From: CAZRRV01 sp964406705 | GTDB taxonomy: Bacteria > Bacillota > Clostridia > Oscillospirales > Acutalibacteraceae | Length of the DNA stretch: 29,455 nt | Direction: 5' to 3' | NCBI GenBank assembly: GCA_964406705.1 | Contig: CAYOSS010000014.1 | Coordinates: 1 to 29,455 of the forward strand | In this document: in pieces, positions 9,023 through 16,377 of the stretch | How the letters are laid out: the number at the start of each line of letters is the position of its first letter | How positions within the stretch are numbered: the stretch's first letter is position 1 | Program-made: the position numbers and the translations under genes | Notes under the pieces: generated by a model | Database searches by the model: none | Seen by the model: only the letters and a program-made list of their open reading frames with translations | Told to the model about the DNA's origin: nothing

Positions 9023-9040
9023 GAACACAAAGGCGTGTTC
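9023..9040 (+). promoter_or_regulatory. Candidate ANTAR hexaloop hairpin before amt gene
   Basis: GAACAC (9023-9028) pairs perfectly with GTGTTC (9035-9040) around the loop AAAGGC, with A at position 1 and G at 4 as in ANTAR target loops. The loop resembles AATGGC before glnN. Four bases downstream comes a switch-like pair of hairpins. Confidence 0.5.
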
Positions 9041-9043
9041 CGT

Positions 9044-9085
9044 CCGGGGCTTAGCTGTCCCCGGCGGAGTGCGCCTTATAATTTT
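9044..9085 (+). promoter_or_regulatory. Overlapping hairpins; possible attenuator before amt gene
   Basis: CCGGGG (9044-9049) pairs with CCCCGG (9059-9064) around a nine-base loop. GGCG (9063-9066) pairs with CGCC (9072-9075) around GAGTG and is followed by TTATAATTTT (9076-9085), which looks like a weak terminator. The stems share 9063-9064 and so exclude each other, as expected of terminator/antiterminator switching. The TATAAT at 9077-9082 is too close to the ribosome-binding site to be a likely promoter. Confidence 0.4.
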
Positions 9086-9097
9086 GGGGGGATATGT

Positions 9098-10846
9098 GTG
9101 GACACTCTAAAGGAACTGCTATCCAACATCTTCGGGGTCAAGGGCGTATGGTACTTGATGGGAGCCGCGCTGGTGTTCTTCATGCAGGCGGGGTTCGCTA
9201 TGGTGGAGACCGGCTTTACCAGGGCGAAGAACTCCGGCAACATACTTATGAAGAACCTTATGGACTTCTGCATCGGCACCGTCGTGTTCGTGCTGCTGGG
9301 CGGAGGGCTCCTGCTCGGCGAGGACACCTTCTTCGGACTTATCGGCAAGCCTAACTTCCGCATTTTCACCGACTTTTCCAACTTCGATTGGTTCCAGTTT
9401 GTGTTCAACTTGGTGTTCTGCGCTACGGCGGCGACCATTGTGTCGGGCGCTATGGCGGAGAGGACGCGCTTCATCTCCTACTGCGTTTACAGCGGGGTGA
9501 TCAGCGCGGTGGTTTACCCCATAGAGGCGCATTGGGTGTGGGGCGGAGGCTGGCTCACCCGGCTGGGGCAAAACCTCTTCGGCGAGGGCGCTCCCGAGTT
9601 TGTGGATTTCGCCGGTTCCTGCCTCATTCATATGGTGGGCGGCATCAGCGCTCTGATCGGCGCGATTATGCTCGGGCCCCGTATCGGGAAGTACACCAAG
9701 GACCCCAAAACCGGCAAGACCAAGGTTCACGCCATCCCCGGGCACTCGATAGCCCTCGGCGCGCTCGGAGTGTTCATCCTCTGGTTCGGCTGGTACGGGT
9801 TTAACGGCGCCGCCGCGTCGGACGGCAAGCAGTTGGCGCAAATCTTCGGGACGACCACCATTTCCGCCGGTGTCGCGACCTGCGCTACGATGATCTTCAC
9901 CTGGATCAAGAACGGCAAGCCCGATGTCTCGATGACCCTCAACGGCTCTTTAGCGGGCCTGGTGGCGGTCACGGCCGGGTGTGCGAATGTGGACGCTCTC
10001 GGCGCCGCGATTATAGGGCTTGTGGCCGGGATCCTTGTCGTTCTCGTGATCGAGTTCCTTGACCTTAAGCTTCACATCGATGACCCCGTCGGCGCGATCG
10101 GAGTCCACTTCGCGAACGGCATTTGGGGGACTTTGGCGGTCGGGTTATTTGACTACAAGACCGGTCTCTTCTACACCGGGAACGGCAGGCAGCTCCTTCT
10201 CCAGGTAATCGGGCTGTTGGCGGTCGCGTCCTGGACGACGGTCACTATGATAATCACCTTTAACATCATCAAGAAGTGCTTCGGGCTCCGCGTCAGCCGC
10301 GAGGAGGAGCTCGCCGGGTTGGACGGCCCCGAGCACGGGCTGCCCAGCGCTTACGCCGGGTTCGCGTTCCTGCCGGAGTCGATCGAGGAGGACAACCCCA
10401 CCGTGGTCACGGGCGACGTGCCTGTGGCGGAGGCGGTCGAGGTCAGCAGCAAGCCCACGTACGAGAAGCCCCGCCGCGACGAGAACGGGATCAAGTTCAC
10501 CAAGGTGGAGATCATCTGCAAGGAGCGTATGTTGGAGCCCCTTAAGAACGCGATGATGTCCATCGGGATCACCGGGATGACGGTCACCCACGTGATGGGC
10601 TGCGGGGTGCAGAAGGGCAAGCCCGAGTTCTACCGCGGCGTCGCGATAGAGCCCAGCCTGCTGCCCAAGATCCAGGTCGAAATCGTTGTGAGCAAAGTCC
10701 CGGTGAGGGCGGTAATCGAGACCGCCAAGAAGGTCCTGTACACCGGGCATATAGGCGACGGCAAGATCTTCGTCTACGACGTGGAGAACGTGGTGAAGGT
10801 CCGCACCGGCGAGGAAGGCTACGACGCCCTGCAGGACGTGGAGTAA
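9098..10846 (+). CDS. Ammonium channel (Amt) fused to a P-II signalling domain
   Basis: The 582-residue membrane protein has an Amt domain of about eleven helices (~1-415), with the pore-histidine contexts AHWVWGGGWL and GVHFANGIWGT and the periplasmic DFAG motif. After a charged linker a complete P-II (GlnB/GlnK) domain follows (~465-570): FTKVEIICKERMLEPLK, GCGVQKGKPEFYRG, LLPK, and HIGDGKIFVYDVENVVKVRTGEE. The 2-oxoglutarate and nucleotide residues (Q of QKG, K of LPK, GDGK, RTGEE) are kept. The T-loop residue uridylylated in enteric P-II (Tyr51) is Ile, so that modification cannot occur here. P-II proteins normally plug Amt from the cytoplasm, and the fusion would make this intramolecular. 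Start: GTG behind GGGGGG (9086-9091), six bases away. Likely co-regulated with glnN. Confidence 0.95.
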   Translation: MDTLKELLSNIFGVKGVWYLMGAALVFFMQAGFAMVETGFTRAKNSGNILMKNLMDFCIGTVVFVLLGGGLLLGEDTFFGLIGKPNFRIFTDFSNFDWFQFVFNLVFCATAATIVSGAMAERTRFISYCVYSGVISAVVYPIEAHWVWGGGWLTRLGQNLFGEGAPEFVDFAGSCLIHMVGGISALIGAIMLGPRIGKYTKDPKTGKTKVHAIPGHSIALGALGVFILWFGWYGFNGAAASDGKQLAQIFGTTTISAGVATCATMIFTWIKNGKPDVSMTLNGSLAGLVAVTAGCANVDALGAAIIGLVAGILVVLVIEFLDLKLHIDDPVGAIGVHFANGIWGTLAVGLFDYKTGLFYTGNGRQLLLQVIGLLAVASWTTVTMIITFNIIKKCFGLRVSREEELAGLDGPEHGLPSAYAGFAFLPESIEEDNPTVVTGDVPVAEAVEVSSKPTYEKPRRDENGIKFTKVEIICKERMLEPLKNAMMSIGITGMTVTHVMGCGVQKGKPEFYRGVAIEPSLLPKIQVEIVVSKVPVRAVIETAKKVLYTGHIGDGKIFVYDVENVVKVRTGEEGYDALQDVE

Positions 10847-10946
10847 GCCGGATCAGAGCGGCAACTCGCGAGGCAGTCCAACTCTCAGGTAAGTATGAGC
10901 AGCGCGCCGGTCGGTGCGACAGGCTAACTGCTACGGGAAGTAATCA
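10847..10946 (+). other. Structured 3' region after the amt gene, unassigned
   Basis: This stretch can form several small stems, for example AGCAG/CTGCT enclosing GTCG-GTG-CGAC, and CTCA/TGAG. It matches no RNA family I recognise and leads only to the convergent terminator. It may be an untranslated tail. Confidence 0.3.
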
Positions 10947-10994
10947 AATCCGCGCGGGGCGGGGTACTCAGGCGGTACTCACCTCGCGCGGATT
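10947..10994. terminator. Hairpin between convergent genes
   Basis: AATCCGCGCG (10947-10956) pairs perfectly with CGCGCGGATT (10985-10994), and the stem can extend by about three pairs. It lies between the ends of the plus-strand amt gene and the minus-strand TIM-barrel gene and could stop transcription both ways, although T-runs are weak on both sides. Confidence 0.6.
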
Positions 10995-11040
10995 GCTGTG
11001 TTATACGGTATTTTGAATGTTGCCGGGGCGGGGGAAACGG

Positions 11041-11922
11041 TTACTTTTTGCGCAGCCTGTCGAGGATATCCGCCTGGTAGCGGGCGCGCTCCGCCATAAA
11101 CTTGACCCCTTGCGGGATAAACTCCGTCTCGAACCCGTCGAGGAAGTTGCCCGCCTCAAGAGTGTAGTCCCCGTCGTAGTCAATGTCCGCCAGCGCCTCT
11201 AAGATTGGGGCGTAATTGATTTTGCCGTTGCCGGGGATCGTGTGGGTGTCGTGCAAATAATCGTTGTCGTGTACGTGCAGGGCGTGGAGACGGTCGTGCC
11301 CCAGCGCCCGGATCATCGCGGCGGGGTCCTCGCCGACGAGAGCGCAGTGTCCGATGTCAAGGCACGCCACGAAGTAGGGGGAGTCAATCTCGTCTATGTA
11401 ATCGCAAAATTCCTCCGGCGAGGCGCAGACATCGTGCACGATGTAGCCTCGGTTGTGATCGATTTGCCACATATTCTCCGTGGCAATTCTGACGCCGCAC
11501 CGCTCGGCGTAGGGGAGGAGCCGCCGGAAGAACGTCATATTCTCCTCTTTGAGCCTTGCCTCGTTGCCCTTGTAGGTGAGGTAATGCAGCGGGTGGACGA
11601 CAGTCTGCTTCACGCCCAAGATCGAGGAAATCTCTATGCACTTCACCGTTATCCCGAAGCGCTCTTCATCCTGAGGGTTTGTGGTGAAGGGGGTGTGGGA
11701 CTGGTTAAACACGATCCCCAACTCGTCCGCGAGGGCGCGGATCTGTCTCGCGGCCTCGTACGGGTCGTAGGCGGGGGCGTCCGCGCCGCGCCAGGAGACG
11801 TCGTTCGCGCCGAAGGAGAAATCAACGCAGTCGAACCCGGCGCCCGCCAGGGTCCTGATTGCCTGATCGTCCGGCATGCGCGAGACTACCTTCGCCGTTT
11901 CCATGGAAATTCTTGTCGCCAT
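11041..11922 (-). CDS. Sugar phosphate isomerase/epimerase-like TIM barrel protein
   Basis: The 293-residue protein belongs to the xylose isomerase-like TIM-barrel (AP endonuclease 2) superfamily. Typical metal-site segments are in order: FGANDVSW, NQSHTPF, VVHPLHYL, RIATENMW (Glu ligand), VACLDIGHCAL (Asp and His), ALHVHDNDY (His and Asp) and DYTLEAGNF (Glu). Members isomerise or epimerise sugars or act on inositol derivatives; the substrate cannot be read from sequence. The start is firm: AAGGAGGT sits seven bases before the ATG. It is the last gene of the long minus-strand run, 12 bases after ychF, and ends at the convergent hairpin. It may simply ride with the housekeeping gene ychF. Confidence 0.85.
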   Translation of the reverse strand: MATRISMETAKVVSRMPDDQAIRTLAGAGFDCVDFSFGANDVSWRGADAPAYDPYEAARQIRALADELGIVFNQSHTPFTTNPQDEERFGITVKCIEISSILGVKQTVVHPLHYLTYKGNEARLKEENMTFFRRLLPYAERCGVRIATENMWQIDHNRGYIVHDVCASPEEFCDYIDEIDSPYFVACLDIGHCALVGEDPAAMIRALGHDRLHALHVHDNDYLHDTHTIPGNGKINYAPILEALADIDYDGDYTLEAGNFLDGFETEFIPQGVKFMAERARYQADILDRLRKK

Positions 11923-11934
11923 ATTTTTACCTCC

Positions 11935-13029
11935 TTATACGTTAAAGCGGAACAGCACCACGTCGCCGTCTCGCATTGCGTACTCCTTGCCCTCGCTGCG
12001 GACAAACCCCTTCTCCTTCGCCGCGGCGAGGCTGCCGCACTCCTTCAGCGTCTCGAACGGCACCACTTCCGCTCTGATGAAGCCCCGCTCGAAGTCGCTG
12101 TGGATCTTCCCGGCGGCGGCGGGGGCCTTTGTGCCGTCTTTAATAGTCCAAGCTCTGACCTCCTGCTCGCCGGCCGTCAAAAAGGAGATTAGCCCCAACA
12201 GCCGGTAGCAGGTGGGTATGAGCCGCTCCAGCCCCGAGCGGTCGAGCCCCAAGTCGTCGAGGAAGAGCCGTTTATCTTCGGGCGAGAGCCCCGCTATTTG
12301 GTCCTCCAACTCGGCGCATATGGGGAACACCTCCGCGCCTTCCTCCGTGGCCAGCTTCTCCACCCGTTTTAAGTGTTCGTTGCTCTCCAACCCGCCCAAG
12401 AAGTCGTTTTCGCCCAAGTTGCAGGCGTATATCACGGGCTTTTGGGTGAGCAGCCCCAGCGTGGAGTAAACTTCCTCCTCGTCCTCCGCCACGGCGACGG
12501 AGCGTGCTGGCTTTTCGTCGCACAGCGCGGAATACACCCTTTGCAGAAGCTCCAATTCCTTGCCCAAGGATTTATCCCCCTTGGCGGCCTTCTCGGTCTT
12601 ATCGATGCGCCGCTTCAGGGTGTCCATATCCGCCAAAATCAGCTCCAAGTTGACCGTCTCTATGTCGCGGACGGGGTCTACGGAGCCCTCCACGTGGACT
12701 ATGTCGCCGCTCTCGAAACAGCGCACTACGTGGACTATCGCGTCAACCTCGCGGATGTGCGAGAGGAACTTGTTGCCCAGCCCCTCGCCCTTGCTCGCGC
12801 CCTTGACAAGCCCCGCTATATCCACAAACTCGATGGTTGCGGGAGTGTATTTCGCGGGGTGATACAGCTCGGCGAGCCAATCCAGCCGAGGGTCGGGGAC
12901 GTTCACCACGCCGACGTTCGGGTCTATGGTGCAAAACGGGTAATTCGCGGCTTCCGCACCCGCGTTGGTAATAGCGTTAAAAAGCGTGGACTTGCCCACG
13001 TTGGGCAGACCCACAATGCCGAGCTTCAT
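11935..13029 (-). CDS. ychF: Ribosome-associated ATPase YchF (Obg family)
   Basis: The length, 364 residues, is the family standard. The P-loop is GLPNVGKSTLFNAIT (~7-21), followed by NYPFCTIDPN (switch I) and VDIAGLVKGASKGEGLGNKF (switch II and the family signature). ACNLGEND replaces the usual NKxD, which fits ATP preference. The coiled-coil arm is ~130-190. The C-terminal TGS domain (~280-364) contains RAWTIKDGTKAPAAAGKIHS and ends VVLFRFNV. YchF binds ribosomes and is linked to stress responses. It has a clear ribosome-binding site (AGGGGGA) and lies 12 bases after nspC; the link to polyamine genes is probably transcriptional only. Confidence 0.97.
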   Translation of the reverse strand: MKLGIVGLPNVGKSTLFNAITNAGAEAANYPFCTIDPNVGVVNVPDPRLDWLAELYHPAKYTPATIEFVDIAGLVKGASKGEGLGNKFLSHIREVDAIVHVVRCFESGDIVHVEGSVDPVRDIETVNLELILADMDTLKRRIDKTEKAAKGDKSLGKELELLQRVYSALCDEKPARSVAVAEDEEEVYSTLGLLTQKPVIYACNLGENDFLGGLESNEHLKRVEKLATEEGAEVFPICAELEDQIAGLSPEDKRLFLDDLGLDRSGLERLIPTCYRLLGLISFLTAGEQEVRAWTIKDGTKAPAAAGKIHSDFERGFIRAEVVPFETLKECGSLAAAKEKGFVRSEGKEYAMRDGDVVLFRFNV

Positions 13030-13041
13030 CTGAATGTCCCC

Positions 13042-14244
13042 CTAATTTCCCAGTCGTGTCTTAAAATCGCGGTAGCCGAACGACGCCAGCCGCCGGAAAC
13101 CCCCGCCTTCCGTCATAGCGTAAACAGCGGGCAGCGGCATACCGTTAAAGGTGTTGTTCTTGCAGACGGAGTATATCGCCATATCCCCGAAAACCACCGT
13201 GTCGCCGGGGTTTAGCGGCTCGGGGAAGGAGTAGTCTCCCATAACATCCCCCTCGAGGCAGGTCCTCCCCGCGAGGCGGTAGCGGTAGGGCGTGTCATCT
13301 GGGTCACCAGCCCCGTAGACGGGCGGGGTGTAGGGCATTTCGAGGACATCCGGCATATGGCACGCCGCGCTGATATCGAGGACGGCGGTGCGGGTAAAGC
13401 CGTTCTCCACTATATCGAGCACCCTTGAGACCGCGAACCCCGCGTCAAGCGCCCATGCCTCTCCCGGCTCCAAGTAAACCTCCGCGCCGTACCTCTCCCG
13501 CGCGCGCGTCACGCATTCTTCCAAGAGCGGGATATTATACCCCGGGCGGGTAATATGGTGCCCGCCGCCGAAGTTCAGCCACTTCATAGCCGGGGCGACG
13601 TCGCCGAACTTTTCGTCGAACGCGGCGAGAGTGGTCTCCAAGTCGTCCGCGTCCTGTTCGCAGAGGGTGTGGAAGTGAAGTCCGTCAATCAGCCGGAGCA
13701 GCGCGTCCGTCATATTCCCGTCCCACTGTTCCCGCGTGACGCCGAGTCGGCTGCCGGGGGAGCAGGGGTCGTACAGGGCGTGATCCGCGCCCATAGTGGA
13801 GCATTCCGGGTTTACGCGGAGCCCCACGCTCTTCCCGACCGCCTTCGCCGCGGGCGCGAATTTTGCCAACTGCGCGACGGAGTTAAAAACAACGCAGTCC
13901 GCGTATTTGAGCACTTCGGTGAACTCCTCGCCCGTGTACCCGGCGGAAAACACGTGCACCTCGCCCGGCATTTCCTCCCGCCCGAGGCGCGCTTCGTAGA
14001 GCCCGCTGGCCTCCGTCCCGTCAAGGTACGGCGCCAAGACGGGATACAGCCCGTAATTTGAGAACGCCTTCTGCGCCAACAGCATTTTGGCCCCGCAGTG
14101 TTTCCGCACACCCGCCATAATCTCGCCGTTGCGCCGGAGCTTCTCTTCCGATATGACGTAGCAGGGTGAGGGCAGTCCCCGGAAAAGCTCGACGGGGTCG
14201 CGCCCCGCCAATATCCCGAACGGGGGGCGTGTGTCGCGGGTCAT
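13042..14244 (-). CDS. nspC: Carboxynorspermidine/carboxyspermidine decarboxylase
   Basis: This PLP enzyme (alanine racemase fold, group IV decarboxylase) removes CO2 from carboxyspermidine or carboxynorspermidine to give spermidine or norspermidine. Its 400 residues include the PLP lysine context AQKAFSNYGLYPVL (~57-70), the HFHTLCEQDADDLE segment, the phosphate-binding LNFGGGHHITRPGYN, LEPGEAW, and the C-terminal substrate motif ISAACHMPD. Start: ATG 14244 overlaps the TGA of the dehydrogenase (ATGA), so I prefer it to the upstream in-frame GTG at 14268. It works directly on the product of the preceding gene. With putrescine supplied by the upstream genes the expected product is spermidine. 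Confidence 0.93.
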   Translation of the reverse strand: MTRDTRPPFGILAGRDPVELFRGLPSPCYVISEEKLRRNGEIMAGVRKHCGAKMLLAQKAFSNYGLYPVLAPYLDGTEASGLYEARLGREEMPGEVHVFSAGYTGEEFTEVLKYADCVVFNSVAQLAKFAPAAKAVGKSVGLRVNPECSTMGADHALYDPCSPGSRLGVTREQWDGNMTDALLRLIDGLHFHTLCEQDADDLETTLAAFDEKFGDVAPAMKWLNFGGGHHITRPGYNIPLLEECVTRARERYGAEVYLEPGEAWALDAGFAVSRVLDIVENGFTRTAVLDISAACHMPDVLEMPYTPPVYGAGDPDDTPYRYRLAGRTCLEGDVMGDYSFPEPLNPGDTVVFGDMAIYSVCKNNTFNGMPLPAVYAMTEGGGFRRLASFGYRDFKTRLGN

Positions 14245-15500
14245 TCCACCAACACGGGGTCGTGGCACTCACGCGTGGGAAGCCCGTACCGCGAGAGAGC
14301 GGCTAAAAAGGGGTCCGGGTCAAACTCCTCCACCGTGTGGACGCCCTTGTCCGCCCATTTCCCGGTCAGCAGCATCAGCGCGCCGCACATGGCGGGGACG
14401 CCGGTGGTGTAGCTCACCGCTTGAGAGCCGAGCTCGCGGTAGCACTCCTCGTGGTCGCAGATATTGTAGAGCGCGTAGGATTTGCGTTTGCCGTCCTTTT
14501 CCCCGGTGAACACGCAGCCGATGTTGGTCTTGCCCCGCGTCCTCGCCCCCAATGTAGCGGGGTCGGGGAGCAGAGCTTTGAGAAACTTTATCGGGATGAT
14601 TTCCTTCCCCTCGAACGTGACGGGCTCGGTGGAGAGCATTCCCACGTCGCCGAGGCACCGCATATGTCGGAGGTAGTTTTCCGAGAACGTCATAAAGAAG
14701 CGGATCCGCCGTACATCGGGGATATTCCGAGCTAAGGACTCTATTTCCTCGTGGTGGAGCAGGTACATATCCCGCTCGCCCACCCCGTCAAAGTCGTAGC
14801 GCCGCTTTACACTCATCGCGGGGACTTCCACCCAGGCGCCGTTTTCCCAGTAACTGCCCGGCGCGGAGACCTCCCGAAGGTTGATTTCCGGGTTAAAATT
14901 GGTGGCGAAGGGAAGACCGTTGTCCCCGCCGTTGCAGTCCAAGATGTCTATGGTATCAATTCTGTCAAACTCGTGCCTCGCCGCCCACGCGCAGTAGCTT
15001 TGAGTGACACCCGGGTCAAAGCCGCATCCGAGCAGAGCGGTGAGCCCCGCCTCCCGGAACCGCTTCCCGTACTCCCACTGCGGCCCGTACTCGAAGTAGG
15101 AGGAAAACCCCTTCTCACGGCAGCGCTTCTCGTACTTTTCCCGCCAGACCGGCTCCGTTATATCCTCCGGCTCGTAGTTGGCGGTGTCGAGGTAGTTTAC
15201 GCCGCACTGAAGGCATGCCTCCATAATGCTGAGATCCTGGTAGGGGAGGGCGATGTTCATCACGAGATCGGGCTTATATGAGGAGATCAGCGCCGCGACC
15301 TGGTGGGTGTCGTCCGCGTCAACCGAGGCCGTGGTGATTTGGGTGTCGGTGCCCGGCCGCAGCCGCTCGGCGAGCGCGTCGCACTTGCCGATATTGCGTG
15401 AGGCGATACAAAGTTCCCCGAAAACCTCGCTCGCCTCGCAGCATTTGGCCGCAGCGACGGAGCCTACACCTCCGCAACCAATCAAAAGCACTCTCGCCAA
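14241..15500 (-). CDS. Carboxynorspermidine/carboxyspermidine synthase (saccharopine dehydrogenase family)
   Basis: This NADPH enzyme joins aspartate semialdehyde to a diamine, forming carboxyspermidine from putrescine. The 419-residue protein has the Rossmann motif LLIGCGGVGSVAAAKC (~5-20) and the family segments NIALPYQDLSIMEAC, YLDTANYEPED, GCGFDPGVTQSYCAW, DILDCNGGDNG and HEEIESL. It could be mistaken for saccharopine dehydrogenase, but its four-base overlap with nspC and the polyamine genes beside it settle the role. The start is TTG 15500, with GGGAGGT about six bases upstream. Distance to the agmatinase gene is 22 bases. Confidence 0.92.
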   Translation of the reverse strand: MARVLLIGCGGVGSVAAAKCCEASEVFGELCIASRNIGKCDALAERLRPGTDTQITTASVDADDTHQVAALISSYKPDLVMNIALPYQDLSIMEACLQCGVNYLDTANYEPEDITEPVWREKYEKRCREKGFSSYFEYGPQWEYGKRFREAGLTALLGCGFDPGVTQSYCAWAARHEFDRIDTIDILDCNGGDNGLPFATNFNPEINLREVSAPGSYWENGAWVEVPAMSVKRRYDFDGVGERDMYLLHHEEIESLARNIPDVRRIRFFMTFSENYLRHMRCLGDVGMLSTEPVTFEGKEIIPIKFLKALLPDPATLGARTRGKTNIGCVFTGEKDGKRKSYALYNICDHEECYRELGSQAVSYTTGVPAMCGALMLLTGKWADKGVHTVEEFDPDPFLAALSRYGLPTRECHDPVLVE

Positions 15501-15522
15501 AGCGCGACCTCCCTTTTGACTA

Positions 15523-16377
15523 TTATAGTATGCCGAGCAGCAACTCGCGCAGTATCTTGTTTGCGACCGCGGTGGAGACCCCGCTCCCGTTAAGCGTGGG
15601 GGCCAGCTCCACCAAGTCCGCGCCCACTATTTTGGCCCCGCAAGCCTCCCCGACGGCGAGCCTCAGCTGCTCGAACGTCACTCCGCCCGGCTCCGGCGTC
15701 CCCGTCCCGGGGAATACTCCGGGATCCAGCACATCGAGGTCAACAGTGAGATAGACAGGGATGCCGGCACGGCGCAGCTTTTCCACAGTGTCGTGAAGCC
15801 CCCGAAAATCGAAGCGGGTCATTGACACCGCCCCCGTTCTCGCGAAGGCGAACTCCTCCCCGTCGCCGCTCCTGACGCCGAACTGGTAAATCCGCCCGCC
15901 GCCCAGGAGATCGTAGCACCGACGCATAACCGTGGCGTGGCTGAGCTTCTCACCGAGGTAGCCTTCGCGCAGGTCCGCGTGAGCGTCGAAGTGAATAACC
16001 GCCAAGCCGGGGTACTTTTCCGCCGCCGCGCCTACCGCCGCGAGGGTCACCAAATGCTCCCCGCCTAACATTACGGGTATTTTTTCGGCGGAGAGTATCT
16101 CCCGCGATCTCTCGTATATCAGCCTCAGGGCGGGGCGCGGGTCGCCGAAGGGCAGCTCCAAATCTCCCGCATCGCAGACGCTTATCTCGCTTAAATCCCG
16201 GTCGAGGTAGGGGCTGTAGGTCTCGAGCCCGTAGCTCTCGTTTCTCATAGCGGCGGGGCCGAACCGCGAGCCGGGACGGTAGCTTGCCGTGGAGTCGAAG
16301 GGCGCGCCGAAAATGACGGCGCCGGCCTCGTCGAACGCCGCCTGGCACCCCAAGAACGGCGGGTTGCGCTTATCCGT
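15523..16377 (-). CDS. speB: Agmatinase / ureohydrolase, apparent ACG start
   Basis: Agmatinase splits agmatine into putrescine and urea with a binuclear Mn site. Metal motifs are intact: GGEHLVTL, VIHFDAHADLR and VDLDVLDPG, with the substrate-side GVFPGTGTPEPGG. About 284 residues is a normal length. The start is odd. The frame runs open to an ATG at 16437, but that would add an unlikely Trp/Arg-rich peptide inside speE. The best ribosome-binding site (GGAGGTGG, 16391-16384) lies six bases before ACG at 16377, while homologues begin shortly before a PPFLGC-like segment. A TTG at 16353 is the next option and lacks a good site. The first codons overlap the end of speE, so translation is probably coupled. 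If SpeE uses agmatine, this enzyme might instead act on aminopropylagmatine. Confidence 0.9.
   Translation of the reverse strand, partial: TDKRNPPFLGCQAAFDEAGAVIFGAPFDSTASYRPGSRFGPAAMRNESYGLETYSPYLDRDLSEISVCDAGDLELPFGDPRPALRLIYERSREILSAEKIPVMLGGEHLVTLAAVGAAAEKYPGLAVIHFDAHADLREGYLGEKLSHATVMRRCYDLLGGGRIYQFGVRSGDGEEFAFARTGAVSMTRFDFRGLHDTVEKLRRAGIPVYLTVDLDVLDPGVFPGTGTPEPGGVTFEQLRLAVGEACGAKIVGADLVELAPTLNGSGVSTAVANKILRELLLGIL

Noticed and set aside
9077..9082. TATAAT as a promoter of the amt gene
   Set aside because: It is only a few bases before the ribosome-binding site, has no matching -35 box at 16-18 bases, and fits better as the tail of a hairpin.
10931..10944. Third A-N-N-G-N-N hexaloop (ACGGGA) after the amt gene
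   Set aside because: The stem is four pairs with one G-T, and it leads only to a convergent terminator, so a regulatory role is unlikely.
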